From Roseomonas sp. (GTDB taxonomy: Bacteria > Pseudomonadota > Alphaproteobacteria > Acetobacterales > Acetobacteraceae): 64,000 nt of DNA. The notes beneath the pieces were generated by a model. It ran no database searches and was not told the DNA's origin. It saw only the letters and a list, made by a program, of their open reading frames with translations. Positions 37,572-47,026 of this stretch are shown here, one piece after another (positions within the stretch are counted from its first letter, which is position 1; each line of letters begins with the position of its first letter). Where the stretch lies: assembly GCA_020249925.1 (NCBI GenBank), contig JADCER010000003.1, positions 186,001 through 250,000 on the forward strand. Reading direction: 5' to 3'. The translations under genes and the position numbers were made by a program.

Positions 37572-38807
37572 TTATTCTGCCGCAACGGCGCGGGTTTTTG
37601 CGGCCTTGCTGCTGGCCCGCGCCCCGCCGGCGCACAGCAAGGACAAGCCCAGCAGCCCCGCCACCACCGGCAGCACCAGCCCCGGATACCCGATATCAAT
37701 GAGAAACCCGAGCGGCACTGGCGTGATGGCCCCACCAAGCGGCAGGCCGGAGGAGACAAAGCCAAACACCTTGCCGATCTGCCCCGGCGGGCAGGCATCC
37801 TTCAACATCACGTCGCGCGGGGTGCGCGATGCCCCCATGGCGAGGCCAGCCAGCAGCCCGATCCCCGGCAGGGCAATTTCCGGCATGGCGACCAGCCCGA
37901 GCACGAGGAACATCGCCATGGCGAAAAGCGTCAGGATGGTCATGAAGGCCATGATCCCGCCGCCCTTGGCGCGGTCCACAAACCAGCCGCCGATCAGCGT
38001 GCCGCCGGTTGCGCCGGCCATATAGCCCGTCAACACCATGGAGGCGGTGGCAATGGGCGTCGCCCAAAGCTTGCCCAGCACGGTGATAACAAAGGCCTGA
38101 ATGCCGGACCCGGCCGCGGCCGAGAGCAGGAAGAAGGCGAAAAACAGCAGCATGGGGCGGGAAAGCAGCAATTCGCGCCCGGACTGCCCGGCTTGGTCCG
38201 CCGATTTGGGCTTGGCCTGATCCTTCAGGATGCGGCTTTGCAGCAGGATTGCGCCGACCACCGGCACGCCGAGCAGGCCCAGCAGCAAGAGCGCCTCTCG
38301 CCAGCCCATCACCAGCAGCAAAAGGGCGACGATGGGCGGCGCCAGGGCAAAGCCCAGATTGCCGGTGAAGGTATGCATGGCAAAGGCGCGGCCCATGCGT
38401 TCCTGGCGGATGCTGCCAGCCAGGATGGCGTAATCCGCCGGATGGATCACGCTATTGCCCACGCCCGAGAGGATCGCGAGCAACCAAAGCGCCCAAACCC
38501 CGGGCGCAAAGGCCATGGCCGAGATCGAAAGCGCCATGATCAGCGTGCCGCCGACCAGGAAGGGTCGGGCGCCGTAGCGGTCCACCGCGAAGCCCACCGG
38601 GGTTTGCAAAAGGGCGGTCGTGCCGCTCATCAACGCCACCGTCAGGCCCAATTCGGCATAGGACGCGCCGAATTCGTCGCGCCAGACCAGGAACAGCGGC
38701 GGCAGGCAGAGCATGTAGAAATGGGACAGGAAATGCCCGGTGCCGATCAGGGCGATGATGCGGGCATCCTGGCCGGCCCCGGCAGCTTCGGGAGTTGCAG
38801 CACTCAT
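37572..38807 (-). CDS. MFS transporter
   Basis: A 411-residue major facilitator with twelve hydrophobic helices. The loop 2-3 motif reads FAVDRYGARPFLVGG, and FVDRAKGGG occurs at the equivalent place in the second half. The N-terminal HFLSHFYMLCLPPLF resembles the fosmidomycin-resistance branch of the MFS (weak inference). The start was set at ATG 38807 (MSAATPEA); an ATG 33 nt further upstream is possible. First gene of the operon with TRIC and EamA. Confidence 0.85.
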   Translation of the reverse strand: MSAATPEAAGAGQDARIIALIGTGHFLSHFYMLCLPPLFLVWRDEFGASYAELGLTVALMSGTTALLQTPVGFAVDRYGARPFLVGGTLIMALSISAMAFAPGVWALWLLAILSGVGNSVIHPADYAILAGSIRQERMGRAFAMHTFTGNLGFALAPPIVALLLLVMGWREALLLLGLLGVPVVGAILLQSRILKDQAKPKSADQAGQSGRELLLSRPMLLFFAFFLLSAAAGSGIQAFVITVLGKLWATPIATASMVLTGYMAGATGGTLIGGWFVDRAKGGGIMAFMTILTLFAMAMFLVLGLVAMPEIALPGIGLLAGLAMGASRTPRDVMLKDACPPGQIGKVFGFVSSGLPLGGAITPVPLGFLIDIGYPGLVLPVVAGLLGLSLLCAGGARASSKAAKTRAVAAE

Positions 38808-38903
38808 GAGCCCTTGGGCCCCTGTCAAATTAGGCGTCAAAACTGCGCCCGCATGGCGAATTCGTCAATCTTTTGCGGCCAATATGGCGGGTGTCTGCCT
38901 GAT

Positions 38904-38932
38904 TTGACGCTATGGCACGCGACACTTAGAAA
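38904..38932 (+). promoter_or_regulatory. Possible promoter of sdhCDAB
   Basis: TTGACG (38904-38909), a 17-bp spacer, then TAGAAA (38927-38932), about 61 nt upstream of the sdhC ATG. The match is partial; it is the best sigma-70-like element in the 186-bp region between the divergent MFS and sdhC genes. Confidence 0.35.
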
Positions 38933-38993
38933 GGCAGGGAAGAAGTTCGCCCGCGCGGCCCAAGTGCGGAGTCGAATCCTTGGAGTAGGGTTG

Positions 38994-39431
38994 ATGGCAA
39001 GGATAAAAGATGCGCGGGAAGCGGCCATGATTGGCCGCCGCTCCGATGGCACGCTGACACGCCGGCCTTTGTCGCCGCATTTGCAAGTCTATGACATGAT
39101 GCAAATGACGAGCCTGCTGTCCATTCTGCACCGCATCAGCGGTGTGGTGTGGTGCGGTGGGTTGCTGCTGTTCTCCTGGTGGCTGATCGCGGCCGGCACG
39201 GGGCAGGGCGCCTTTGGCATGGCGCAATGGTTCTTCGGATCCTTCCTCGGCTGGGTCGCGCTATTCGGGCTGACCGTTGCGGCCTGGTATCATACCTGCG
39301 CGGGTATCCGGCACTTGTTTTGGGATGCGGGCCGCGGTTTTGCCATGGAAGATGCCTATCGTTCCGGGCGCCTGGTGGTGATCGGCACGGCGGTGCTGAC
39401 CGTTCTCACCTGGCTGCTGATTTTGGTCTGA
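38994..39431 (+). CDS. sdhC: Succinate dehydrogenase cytochrome b556 subunit
   Basis: Membrane anchor of complex II, 145 residues, three helices. The signature RPLSPHLQVYDM precedes helix 1, SILHRISGV marks quinone-site residues, and the heme-ligand region is YHTCAGIRHLFWD. ATG 38994 is preceded by GGAGTAGGG; an internal ATG at 39027 is possible. The long open extension upstream crosses the divergent MFS gene and was rejected. First gene of sdhCDAB. Confidence 0.92.
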   Translation: MARIKDAREAAMIGRRSDGTLTRRPLSPHLQVYDMMQMTSLLSILHRISGVVWCGGLLLFSWWLIAAGTGQGAFGMAQWFFGSFLGWVALFGLTVAAWYHTCAGIRHLFWDAGRGFAMEDAYRSGRLVVIGTAVLTVLTWLLILV

Positions 39432-39443
39432 GGAGGCATCATC

Positions 39444-39842
39444 ATGGCTGAAGACAGCGCCTCTATCCGTTCGCTTCGCAGCCCGCTTGGGCGCGTGCGT
39501 GGCATGGGCTCCGCCAAGGGGGGCACGCATCATTGGTGGATGCAGCGCGTTACTTCCATCGCGCTGCTGCCGCTTTCGATCTGGCTGATCTTTTCCCTGG
39601 CCGGTTTGGCGGGCGCCGAATATGCGGTGGTGCTGGAATGGATCGGCAATACCTTCAACGCGGTGCTGCTGCTCGCTTTCCTGACTGCGGCGTTTCACCA
39701 CGCGGCGGCCGGCTTGCAGGTGGTGATCGAAGATTATGTGCGGAGTGAACTCAAGCGCTTTGCGGCGATTTGCGCGGTGAATGGGCTAGCCGTGTTATTG
39801 TGGCTGGCAACGACGCTGAGCGTTCTGCGCATCGCGCTGTGA
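39444..39842 (+). CDS. sdhD: Succinate dehydrogenase hydrophobic anchor subunit
   Basis: Second membrane anchor of complex II, 132 residues, three helices. The conserved RVRGMGSAKGGTHHWWMQRVTS start and the FHHAAAGLQVVIEDYV region with the heme/quinone-site residues are typical of the alphaproteobacterial form. GAGG lies 12 nt upstream of the ATG. Confidence 0.93.
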   Translation: MAEDSASIRSLRSPLGRVRGMGSAKGGTHHWWMQRVTSIALLPLSIWLIFSLAGLAGAEYAVVLEWIGNTFNAVLLLAFLTAAFHHAAAGLQVVIEDYVRSELKRFAAICAVNGLAVLLWLATTLSVLRIAL

Positions 39843-39909
39843 GTTTTGGTTGAGGTTTTCGGCGGGTCCGGGGCGTATTCCCCGCCGTCTTGTAGGATGA
39901 GATGAAGCA

Positions 39910-41721
39910 ATGAATGCGATCAGCAAGCCTTCCAATGGCGCCTATCGGATTGTGGACCATACCTATGATGTGGTGGTGGTGGGCGCCGGTGGCGCCGGGC
40001 TGCGCGCCACTTTCGGCATGGGCGCGGCGGGGCTGAAGACCGCCTGCATCACCAAGGTCTTCCCAACGCGCAGCCACACCGTCGCAGCGCAGGGCGGCAT
40101 TGGCGCCGCGCTTGGCAATATGGGCGAAGATGATTGGCGCTGGCACATGTATGACACCGTGAAGGGGTCTGATTGGCTGGGGGATCAGGATGCCATCGAA
40201 TATATGTGCCGCGAAGCCATCCCTGCGGTGATCGAACTTGAACATTACGGCGTGCCCTTCAGCCGCACCGAAGATGGCCGCATCTATCAGCGCCCCTTTG
40301 GCGGGCATATGCAGGATTACGGCAAGACCCCGGCGATGCGCGCCTGCGCCGCCGCTGACCGCACGGGCCACGCCATTCTGCACACACTCTATCAGCAATC
40401 CCTGAAGCATGGCTGCGAGTTCTTTGTTGAATACATCGCGCTTGACCTGATCATGGATGATGAAGGCGTCTGCCGCGGTGTCACCGCCTGGTGCCTGGAA
40501 GATGGGTCCATCCATCGCTTCCGCGCGCAAAGCGTGGTGTTGGCGACTGGGGGGTATGGGCGCGCCTATTTCTCCTGCACATCAGCCCATACCTGCACGG
40601 GTGATGGCGGGGGGATGGTGCTGCGCGCGGGCCTGCCCTTGCAGGATCAGGAATTCGTGCAATTCCATCCCACCGGGATTTACGGCGCCGGCTGCCTGAT
40701 CACGGAAGGGGCGCGCGGTGAAGGCGGCTATCTGACCAATTCGGAAGGCGAGCGTTTCATGGAACGCTATGCGCCGACCGCGAAGGATTTGGCGAGCCGC
40801 GATGTTGTCTCCCGCGCCATGTCCATGGAAATCCGTGAAGGCCGTGGTGTGGGGCCGCAGCGCGACCATATCCATCTGCATCTGGAACATCTGGGCGCCG
40901 AGATCCTGCATGAACGCCTGCCGGGGATTTCGGAAACGGCGAAGATCTTCTCGGGCGTGGATGTGACGAAGGAACCGATCCCCATCCTGCCAACCGTGCA
41001 CTACAACATGGGCGGCATCCCGACGAACATCCACACCGAAGTGCTGAACCCAACGGCGAAGGACCAGGACCGCGTGGTACCGGGCCTGATGGCGGTGGGT
41101 GAAGCGGCCTGCGTTTCCGTCCATGGCGCCAATCGCCTGGGGACGAATTCGTTGCTTGACTTGGTGGTGTTTGGCCGTGCTGCGGCGCATCGCGCGGCGG
41201 AGACCATCAAGCCCGGCGCTTCCCAGCCGCCGCTGCCGCCGAAAGCCGGTGAAGCGAGCCTGGATCGCTTCGATCGCGTGCGCCATGCCAAGGGCGGCAC
41301 CAATGTGGCCGAACTTCGCCTTGCCATGCAGCGCACCATGCAGACCCATGCGGCGGTGTTCCGCACGTCAGAATTGCTCAAGGAAGGCGTGGACAAGATG
41401 GCGCAGGTCGCTGGCAGCTATGGCGATATCAAGATCGCTGATCGTAGCCTGATCTGGAACAGCGATCTGGTGGAAGCGCTGGAGCTTGATAACCTGATCG
41501 GCAATGCGATTACCACGGTTGTCGGCGCGGAAGCGCGCAAGGAAAGCCGCGGCGCCCATGCGCATGAGGATTTCCCCGAGCGTGACGATGACAACTGGAT
41601 GAAGCACACACTGGCCTGGGTGAATGACAAGCGCGAGGTCAAGCTGGATTATCGCGATGTGAAGATGCGCACGCTGACCAATGAAGTGCAGGTCTTCCCC
41701 CCCAAGGCACGCGTGTATTAG
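39910..41721 (+). CDS. sdhA: Succinate dehydrogenase flavoprotein subunit
   Basis: Catalytic subunit of complex II and the TCA cycle, 603 residues. The FAD dinucleotide motif [13 protein letters not shown] is present; the covalent-FAD His is in [11 protein letters not shown]. The active-site regions [21 protein letters not shown] and GGIPTN are intact, and the C-terminal DYRDVKM stretch matches the family. It follows sdhD by 67 nt. Confidence 0.97.
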   Translation: MNAISKPSNGAYRIVDHTYDVVVVGAGGAGLRATFGMGAAGLKTACITKVFPTRSHTVAAQGGIGAALGNMGEDDWRWHMYDTVKGSDWLGDQDAIEYMCREAIPAVIELEHYGVPFSRTEDGRIYQRPFGGHMQDYGKTPAMRACAAADRTGHAILHTLYQQSLKHGCEFFVEYIALDLIMDDEGVCRGVTAWCLEDGSIHRFRAQSVVLATGGYGRAYFSCTSAHTCTGDGGGMVLRAGLPLQDQEFVQFHPTGIYGAGCLITEGARGEGGYLTNSEGERFMERYAPTAKDLASRDVVSRAMSMEIREGRGVGPQRDHIHLHLEHLGAEILHERLPGISETAKIFSGVDVTKEPIPILPTVHYNMGGIPTNIHTEVLNPTAKDQDRVVPGLMAVGEAACVSVHGANRLGTNSLLDLVVFGRAAAHRAAETIKPGASQPPLPPKAGEASLDRFDRVRHAKGGTNVAELRLAMQRTMQTHAAVFRTSELLKEGVDKMAQVAGSYGDIKIADRSLIWNSDLVEALELDNLIGNAITTVVGAEARKESRGAHAHEDFPERDDDNWMKHTLAWVNDKREVKLDYRDVKMRTLTNEVQVFPPKARVY

Positions 41722-41732
41722 GACACAACAAG

Positions 41733-42515
41733 ATGGCCACTTTCACCCTGCCCAAGAATTCCACTGTCGGTGCCGGCAAGACGCATAAGGCGCCCGCCGG
41801 CGCGAAGCAGGTCAAGAATTTCAAGATCTATCGTTGGGACCCTGATTCGGGCGAAAACCCGCGCCAGGACACTTACGAAATTGACCTTGAGCAATGCGGC
41901 CCGATGGTCTTGGACGCGCTGATCAAGATCAAGAATGAAGTGGATAGCACGCTGACGTTCCGGCGTTCCTGCCGAGAGGGGATTTGCGGCTCCTGCTCCA
42001 TGAATATTGATGGGTTGAATACGCTCGCCTGCCTCAAACCGATTGAGGAAGTGAAGGGCGATGTGCGCATCAACCCGTTGCCGCATATGCCGGTGGTGAA
42101 GGATCTGGTGCCGGACCTGTCACAAATCTACGCGCAGCTCCGCAGCGTGGAGCCATGGCTGAAATCGGACACGCCCCCGCCGCCCGATGCGGAACGCCTG
42201 CAATCCAAGGAAGAACGCGCCAAGCTGGATGGGCTTTGGGAATGCATCCTGTGCTTCTGCTGCTCAACATCTTGCCCGTCCTATTGGTGGAATGGTGATC
42301 GCTATCTGGGCCCGGCGGTACTGTTGCAGGCCTATCGCTGGATTGCGGATTCACGCGATGAGGCGACCGGGGAGCGGCTGGATAATCTGGAAGACCCCTT
42401 CCGGCTCTATCGCTGCCACACCATCATGAATTGCACGCGCACCTGCCCCAAGGGGCTGAACCCGGCGCAGGCGATTGGCGAGATCAAGAAGCTGATGGTG
42501 GAACGCCAGGGCTGA
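41733..42515 (+). CDS. sdhB: Succinate dehydrogenase iron-sulfur subunit
   Basis: Electron-transfer subunit of complex II, 260 residues. The [2Fe-2S] ligands are in CREGICGSC with a later Cys in LACL, the [4Fe-4S] ligands in [12 protein letters not shown], and the [3Fe-4S] ligands in [14 protein letters not shown]. It starts 11 nt after sdhA and is followed by a strong hairpin. Confidence 0.97.
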   Translation: MATFTLPKNSTVGAGKTHKAPAGAKQVKNFKIYRWDPDSGENPRQDTYEIDLEQCGPMVLDALIKIKNEVDSTLTFRRSCREGICGSCSMNIDGLNTLACLKPIEEVKGDVRINPLPHMPVVKDLVPDLSQIYAQLRSVEPWLKSDTPPPPDAERLQSKEERAKLDGLWECILCFCCSTSCPSYWWNGDRYLGPAVLLQAYRWIADSRDEATGERLDNLEDPFRLYRCHTIMNCTRTCPKGLNPAQAIGEIKKLMVERQG

Positions 42516-42524
42516 AGCGCCTGA

Positions 42525-42557
42525 GGGGCGCTCGGCCACGACTTTGCCGAGCGTCCC
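42525..42557 (+). terminator. Strong hairpin after sdhB, possible terminator
   Basis: A 12-bp stem (42525-42536 with 42546-42557, one G-U pair) and 9-nt loop, starting 10 nt after the sdhB stop. No T-tract follows on the plus strand, so it may act as an mRNA-stabilising 3' hairpin rather than an intrinsic terminator. Confidence 0.45.
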
Positions 42558-42633
42558 GCGAAAGGGCGGATTTGTATCACGTCGCGTCCCGCCCCCTGGA
42601 CAGGCGGGGCCGGTGGATTGCAGACAAGCCCCC

Positions 42634-43530
42634 ATGTCCGCCCCGATCACCTTTGCTGCCCCGCATGCCTTTCTCGGCGCCCGTCCGCATGACCGGGGCG
42701 CTGCCTTCTGCATCGCCGGTGTGCCGCTTGATATCGGCACCACCAACCGCGCCGGCGCGCGCGATGGGCCGCGCGCCATTCGCGCCGCGGCGCGCATGCT
42801 GACCGATGGGCGGCACCCGATTACCGGTGCGCCACCCGCCACGCTTGATCTTTCCGATCTGGGTGAATTTGAAATCGCCCTTGGCGATATGGAAAAAAGC
42901 CTGGCGTTGATTGAAGAACAGGCGACGGGGCTTGCCCATCTGGTTGCCTTCGGGGGTGAACACAGCATCACTTTGGCGCTCTTGCGGGCACTGAAAAAGC
43001 GGGTCGGCGTGCCTTTGGGGCTGCTCCATATTGATGCCCATCTCGATACGGGTGAGGATAATTTCGGCCAGCGCTTCGCCCATGGCACGGTGTTCTGGCA
43101 CGCCATCAAGGAAGGGCTGGTGGAACCCCGGCGCATGGTGCAGGTTGGCATTCGCGCCCCCGCTTGGCCTGAAAACTATGCATGGACCCGCGCGCAGGGG
43201 GCGACCATCCTTTCCGCGCAGGATGTGCATCAGGCGCCGATCGCTGCGGTCATTTCCCAAATCCGCGATGTGCTGGGTGCAGGGCCGTGTTATCTTTCCT
43301 TCGATATTGACGGGCTTGATCCCGGCTTCGCGCCCGGCACCGGCACGCCCGAGATCGGGGGCCTGGCAAGCTGGCAGGCGCAGGCGATATTGCGCGGCAT
43401 GGCGGGCGTGGATTTTCGCGGCGCGGATGTTGTGGAAGTGGCGCCGGCCTATGATGTGGCGGAGATCACCGCCCTCGCCGCCGCCACCATGGCTTGGGAG
43501 TATTTGTGCCTTTTTGCCAAGCGGAAGTGA
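42634..43530 (+). CDS. Ureohydrolase (agmatinase/arginase family)
   Basis: Binuclear-manganese hydrolase that releases urea from a guanidino compound; 298 residues. The metal-binding motifs are complete: GGEHS (about 108), DAHLD (about 134) and SFDIDGLDP (about 226). The sequence looks closer to agmatinase (SpeB) than to arginase, but guanidinobutyrase or similar activity is equally possible. ATG 42634 was chosen; the extension to 42544 is not family-like. It is not obviously in an operon. Confidence 0.83.
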   Translation: MSAPITFAAPHAFLGARPHDRGAAFCIAGVPLDIGTTNRAGARDGPRAIRAAARMLTDGRHPITGAPPATLDLSDLGEFEIALGDMEKSLALIEEQATGLAHLVAFGGEHSITLALLRALKKRVGVPLGLLHIDAHLDTGEDNFGQRFAHGTVFWHAIKEGLVEPRRMVQVGIRAPAWPENYAWTRAQGATILSAQDVHQAPIAAVISQIRDVLGAGPCYLSFDIDGLDPGFAPGTGTPEIGGLASWQAQAILRGMAGVDFRGADVVEVAPAYDVAEITALAAATMAWEYLCLFAKRK

Positions 43531-43623
43531 CCCTGCGGTGCATGCGGATTTTTTGGCAATAGCCTCTGGCGTCACGCCATAAACCCGCGTTAGCCTTCCC
43601 CCAAGAACTTCCGGGAGGCTACC

Positions 43624-45204
43624 ATGAACACCCCCACCAAAACCCTGCTCGCCGCCTTGATTGCGCTGCCCTTCGCCATGGGCACGCCAAGAGCGCAGAC
43701 GCTCACGGTTGGCCTCGGCGCGCCGGTCACCACCATTGACCCGCATTTCCACAATGTCGGGCCGAATAATGCGCTGACGCATCATATTTTTGACCGGTTG
43801 GTGGAACGCGATGAACGCGCCCGCCCGCAGCCGAGCCTCGCGGAAAGCTGGCGTGTGGTGTCTGACACGGTGTGGGAATTCAAGCTCCGGCGCGATGTCA
43901 CCTGGCATGATGGCCGGCCCTTCACCGCGGATGATGTGGTCTTCACCTTTGCCCGCGTGCAGGCTGGCGTGCCGAATAGCCCGGGCGGCTTTGGCGGGTT
44001 TCTGCGCGCCATCACCAAGGTTGAAACGCCCGATCCGCATACGCTGATCCTGCATACCAGCGCGCCGCATCCGCTGATGCCGCTGGACCTTGCCTCTGTC
44101 TGCATTATCGCCCGGCATGCGGCTGAAGGGGCCAGCAGCGAGGATTTCAATTCCGGCAAGGCCGCGATCGGCACCGGGCCCTATCGGCTGCTGTCCTATC
44201 GTTCGGGGGATCGCGTGGAATTGGCGCGGCATGATGGCTATTGGGGGCCGAAGGAACCCTGGGCGCGGTCCAATCAGCGGTTCTTGCTGAATGATGCGTC
44301 GCGCACCGCGGCGCTGCTGGCCGGCGATGTGGATATCATCGAACAGATCCCAACGAGTGATCTGGCGCGGCTTCGGCGCGACCCGCGCGTGACGGTGACG
44401 GAAATCCCCAGCCTTCGCACCGTCTATATGGTGCCGGATTATTCGCGTGATGGCGGCACGCCGCTGATCACCGACAATAACGGCACGCCCCTGCCGGTGA
44501 ACCCCTGGAAGGATGTGCGTGTGCGGCGCGCGCTTTCCATGGCGATCAATCGGGATGCGCTGGTGGATCGCGTGATGGAAGGGGCGGCGACCGCCACCGC
44601 GCAATGGCTGCCGGAAGGCACTTTTGGCTATAACCCGGCGGTGAAGCCCCGGCGCTTTGACCCCGATGGTGCCAAGCGTTTGTTGGCAGAGGCCGGCTAT
44701 CCGGACGGTTTCCGCATCACGCTGCACACCCCCAATGACCGCTGGCCGAATGATGCGCGGCTGGCGCAGGCTGTCGCGCAAATGTGGACGCGGATCGGTA
44801 TCCGTACCGCGGTGGATGCCGCGCCCTGGACTGCCTTTGTGCCGCGCCGCGCGCGCATTGAATATGCCATGCAGATCGGCGCCTGGGGCAGCTCCACCGG
44901 GGAGGCTTCGAACTTCCTGGTCAATACGGTCGCAACGCATGACCGGCAGCGCCTGACCGGCGCCAACAATAATGCGCGTTTTTCAAGCCCGGTTTTCGAT
45001 GAATTCGCGGCGCGCGGTTCCGCCACCTTGGATGACGCGGCGCGGGAGAAGATCTGGCACGAAGCCATCGCCCGCTATGCGGATGAAGAACCGCTGATCC
45101 AGCTGGTGCAGTATCTGAACACCTGGGGCCTGCGCAAAGGCCTGACGCATCGGCCACGCATGGATGAAAGAACACTCGCCATGGGGGTGCGGCAGGCGCC
45201 TTGA
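43624..45204 (+). CDS. ABC transporter substrate-binding protein, family 5 (DppA/OppA type)
   Basis: Periplasmic peptide-type solute-binding protein, 526 residues. The signal peptide ends around AQT (MGTPRAQTLTVG). The family blocks are EFKLRRDVTWHDGRPFTADDVVF, GTGPYRLLSY, the PLPVNPWKDVRVRRALSMAINRD region and an LAEAGYPDGF block. GGGAGG precedes the ATG. No permease or ATPase gene lies next to it; the dppCDF-type genes at the start of the window are 41 kb away. The substrate is unknown. Confidence 0.9.
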   Translation: MNTPTKTLLAALIALPFAMGTPRAQTLTVGLGAPVTTIDPHFHNVGPNNALTHHIFDRLVERDERARPQPSLAESWRVVSDTVWEFKLRRDVTWHDGRPFTADDVVFTFARVQAGVPNSPGGFGGFLRAITKVETPDPHTLILHTSAPHPLMPLDLASVCIIARHAAEGASSEDFNSGKAAIGTGPYRLLSYRSGDRVELARHDGYWGPKEPWARSNQRFLLNDASRTAALLAGDVDIIEQIPTSDLARLRRDPRVTVTEIPSLRTVYMVPDYSRDGGTPLITDNNGTPLPVNPWKDVRVRRALSMAINRDALVDRVMEGAATATAQWLPEGTFGYNPAVKPRRFDPDGAKRLLAEAGYPDGFRITLHTPNDRWPNDARLAQAVAQMWTRIGIRTAVDAAPWTAFVPRRARIEYAMQIGAWGSSTGEASNFLVNTVATHDRQRLTGANNNARFSSPVFDEFAARGSATLDDAAREKIWHEAIARYADEEPLIQLVQYLNTWGLRKGLTHRPRMDERTLAMGVRQAP

Positions 45205-45215
45205 GTAAGCCGCCG

Positions 45216-46001
45216 CTATTCGGCCGCTTCCGCGACTTCCAGATGGGCCGCGCCATTGCGCCGGACGCGTGCCCATTGCGGCGCGCCGGGGCGGCAGCGA
45301 TCAGCAAACAGGGTGCTGCCAGGTGCGGTGACTTCCAGCTTGCTATGGACGCGGCAGATGATTTGCGTGCCCGCGCGGCGTGGTGAGGCACCATGCCAGC
45401 GCAATACGGCGCGGCCCCAATCGCCATAGGTCGCATAATGCTGAGCCAAATAGCGGGCGGCCCAATCGGCGGCCTGAGGGGGGTCAAGTGGCCAATCCTC
45501 ACCGCGCGCGACATGGACCCCGGCATTGATCTGAAAACACCCGGCCATGCCGCGGCCGCGGGCGGAAATCAGCAGGCGGCGCGCTTCTTCGCGTGTTTCC
45601 GGGAAAATGGCGCGGCCGCGCAAGTTAAGCGCGTAGGCATGCAGCCCGCTTTCATTGAGCGCGATGGCCGTCAGCAGCCCTTCCGGCAGGCCATGGGTGA
45701 TTTCGGCTTGGCGCGCGGCGACAAGACAGGCCGAGCGGGGGGAGGAGGCATCGCGCGCCAGGGGCGATTGCGTCACGGGGGAGGGAAGGTCAGCGCAGCC
45801 CGCGCCGAGCAGCCCAAGCAATAGGACAAGCGGCAGCGCAGAGGCGCGACGCGCTTTGCTGCAAAAAAGCCTGAAGGCCGTAGGGGCCGAATACCCGGAA
45901 GAACGAAACCTTGGGGGGCGGGGGCTCCGCAGCAAAGCACGCTGGAGACCCACGCCATATCGCCGGCCCGGGGGTGCCGACGAAGCCTTGGCGGTCGTCA
46001 T
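45216..46001 (-). CDS. Lytic transglycosylase-like lipoprotein, start uncertain
   Basis: The body is an SLT/goose-lysozyme-like fold: EITHGLPEGLLTAIALNESGLHAYALN with the catalytic-type Glu in NESG, then GRGMAGCFQINAG, and a helical end (YLAQHYATYGDWGRAVLRWHG). An export signal ALPLVLLLGLLGAGC with lipobox-like GAGC begins about 57 residues after the ATG at 46001, too far inside for a normal signal peptide. No ATG, GTG or TTG lies close before it, so the annotated start is provisional, or a frameshift is present. It is convergent with the peptide-binding-protein gene, 12 nt away. Upstream is an AT-rich region with a promoter-like element. Confidence 0.65.
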   Translation of the reverse strand: MTTAKASSAPPGRRYGVGLQRALLRSPRPPRFRSSGYSAPTAFRLFCSKARRASALPLVLLLGLLGAGCADLPSPVTQSPLARDASSPRSACLVAARQAEITHGLPEGLLTAIALNESGLHAYALNLRGRAIFPETREEARRLLISARGRGMAGCFQINAGVHVARGEDWPLDPPQAADWAARYLAQHYATYGDWGRAVLRWHGASPRRAGTQIICRVHSKLEVTAPGSTLFADRCRPGAPQWARVRRNGAAHLEVAEAAE

Positions 46002-46153
46002 GAAATTTCGATAGTCGAAGCGGGGGTGGAATGCAAATAAAAAAATCCATGGACAGGATAGGTGCGGTGCAGCGAATTGGGGCGGGAAAAAGGCAAAATA
46101 TTCGTGATGGAGTTTTCATTTAAAAAAATCTGAAAACACTTTTGTTCTAAAAC

Positions 46154-46159
46154 ATTATA
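46154..46159 (-). promoter_or_regulatory. Perfect -10 element upstream of the lytic transglycosylase-like gene
   Basis: Read on the minus strand the sequence is TATAAT, 153 nt upstream of the ATG at 46001. A -35 element at the normal spacing would fall at about 46177-46182, inside the palindrome at 46167-46185; it does not match TTGACA, suggesting activator dependence or another sigma factor. Confidence 0.45.
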
Positions 46160-46166
46160 CGAAAAA

Positions 46167-46185
46167 ATTCAGAATTACTCTGAAT
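46167..46185. promoter_or_regulatory. Palindromic operator-like site
   Basis: Perfect 7-bp arms ATTCAGA (46167-46173) and TCTGAAT (46179-46185) around a 5-bp centre. It overlaps the predicted -35 region of the minus-strand -10 element, as a repressor or activator site would. Confidence 0.45.
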
Positions 46186-46311
46186 GATAAAAGGATTTAT
46201 TTTGCGCCTTCCGGATCGATTTATTGGGGTGATGGATTTTCTCAAGCAGCGAAGCCCTGCGCATGGCAGGGCAAAATGGCTCGTAACCATTTCAAAACAA
46301 AGGGAAGTGCC

Positions 46312-47022
46312 TCAGCCGAAACTGGCGCTCACTTTCCCAATACCGGTGAAGCGTGCCGTCAGCCGCGCGCCCGCCTTCAAGCCAACCACCGGCGCGCCCA
46401 AACCCGCCACCACCAGAACCGCCCCCGCCGGCAAGCCACCCAGCCGGCGCGCTTCCGCCGCTGCCTCAGCAAAGGCCGCGTGCAAATCGAAGGCCTTGCC
46501 GCGTGGTGAGCCTTCCCCTTCAACCAGGGCCACGCGGCTTGGCGTTGCGGGCAGCGGCCGACGCTTGCCCAGCACGAGCAAGCCAAGCCCTGCGAGATCA
46601 GCAATTTCCGCGAGGCGATCGGCGGGGCCTTGGGTGAAGCGGCTGGCGCTCACATCCAGTGCGGGATGGATTGCCGTGATGTCAGGCGGCGTTGTTGCCT
46701 CAGGGTCAAGCGCGGTGCCCAGCACCCCAAGCAGGGCGGCCGAAGCGCGGCCATGGCGCATGATTTCCAGCGCCAGCCCTGCGCCATCATCCAGGAAGCG
46801 CGCTTCCAGCATGGGGCCGCTAATGAGGCTGCCATCAGCAGCCGGCGCGACCCGGATGCCACAGGGCGCAAAGCCAAGCCGCGCGAGCACGCCGCCGGCC
46901 ACTTCCTCGGCATCATCCTGGGTGGTGATGGCGATTTCTGGGGGTAGCGGCGCCAGCGGATTGCCGGTCTCAAACGCCTCAGACAAATAGCCAATGGCGC
47001 GCGTGATGGGGTCCTGGTCCAT
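46312..47022 (-). CDS. 2-keto-4-pentenoate hydratase-like protein (MhpD/FAH superfamily)
   Basis: A 236-residue protein whose C-terminal block (GAVLVVAGLGAPVVGLKAGARLTARFTGIGKVSASF) matches the end of MhpD-type hydratases. The middle is divergent. By eye the metal-ligand pair E-x-E of MhpD (IEAEI) reads LEARF, and the later Glu (PALEV) is Asp (HPALDV), so catalysis may be altered. ATG 47022 lies 5 nt beyond the stop of the TRAP permease gene, so it is the last gene of the TRAP operon; this suggests a 2-oxo acid is imported and then processed (inference). Confidence 0.65.
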   Translation of the reverse strand: MDQDPITRAIGYLSEAFETGNPLAPLPPEIAITTQDDAEEVAGGVLARLGFAPCGIRVAPAADGSLISGPMLEARFLDDGAGLALEIMRHGRASAALLGVLGTALDPEATTPPDITAIHPALDVSASRFTQGPADRLAEIADLAGLGLLVLGKRRPLPATPSRVALVEGEGSPRGKAFDLHAAFAEAAAEARRLGGLPAGAVLVVAGLGAPVVGLKAGARLTARFTGIGKVSASFG

Positions 47023-47026
47023 GGCG

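Larger units (their letters stand above)
46002..46311. promoter_or_regulatory. AT-rich intergenic stretch (310 bp)
   Basis: No gene seen. GC drops to roughly a quarter over 46100-46200 against about two thirds in the flanks. It contains the -10/palindrome elements listed separately and a 7-bp hairpin GCCCTGC/GCAGGGC at 46254-46272 just beyond the end of the MhpD-like gene. It separates the end of the TRAP/hydratase operon from the transglycosylase-like gene, both on the minus strand, so it is most likely the latter's promoter region. Confidence 0.6.

Noticed and set aside
43568..43580. Palindrome TGGCGTCACGCCA upstream of the peptide-binding-protein gene.
   Set aside because: Single short site of GC-rich composition with no second copy nearby; kept only as a comment on the similar dyad at 30463.
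42577..44940. Very long minus-strand open frame over the ureohydrolase and binding-protein genes.
   Set aside because: It is an Arg/His-rich shadow of two well-supported plus-strand genes.
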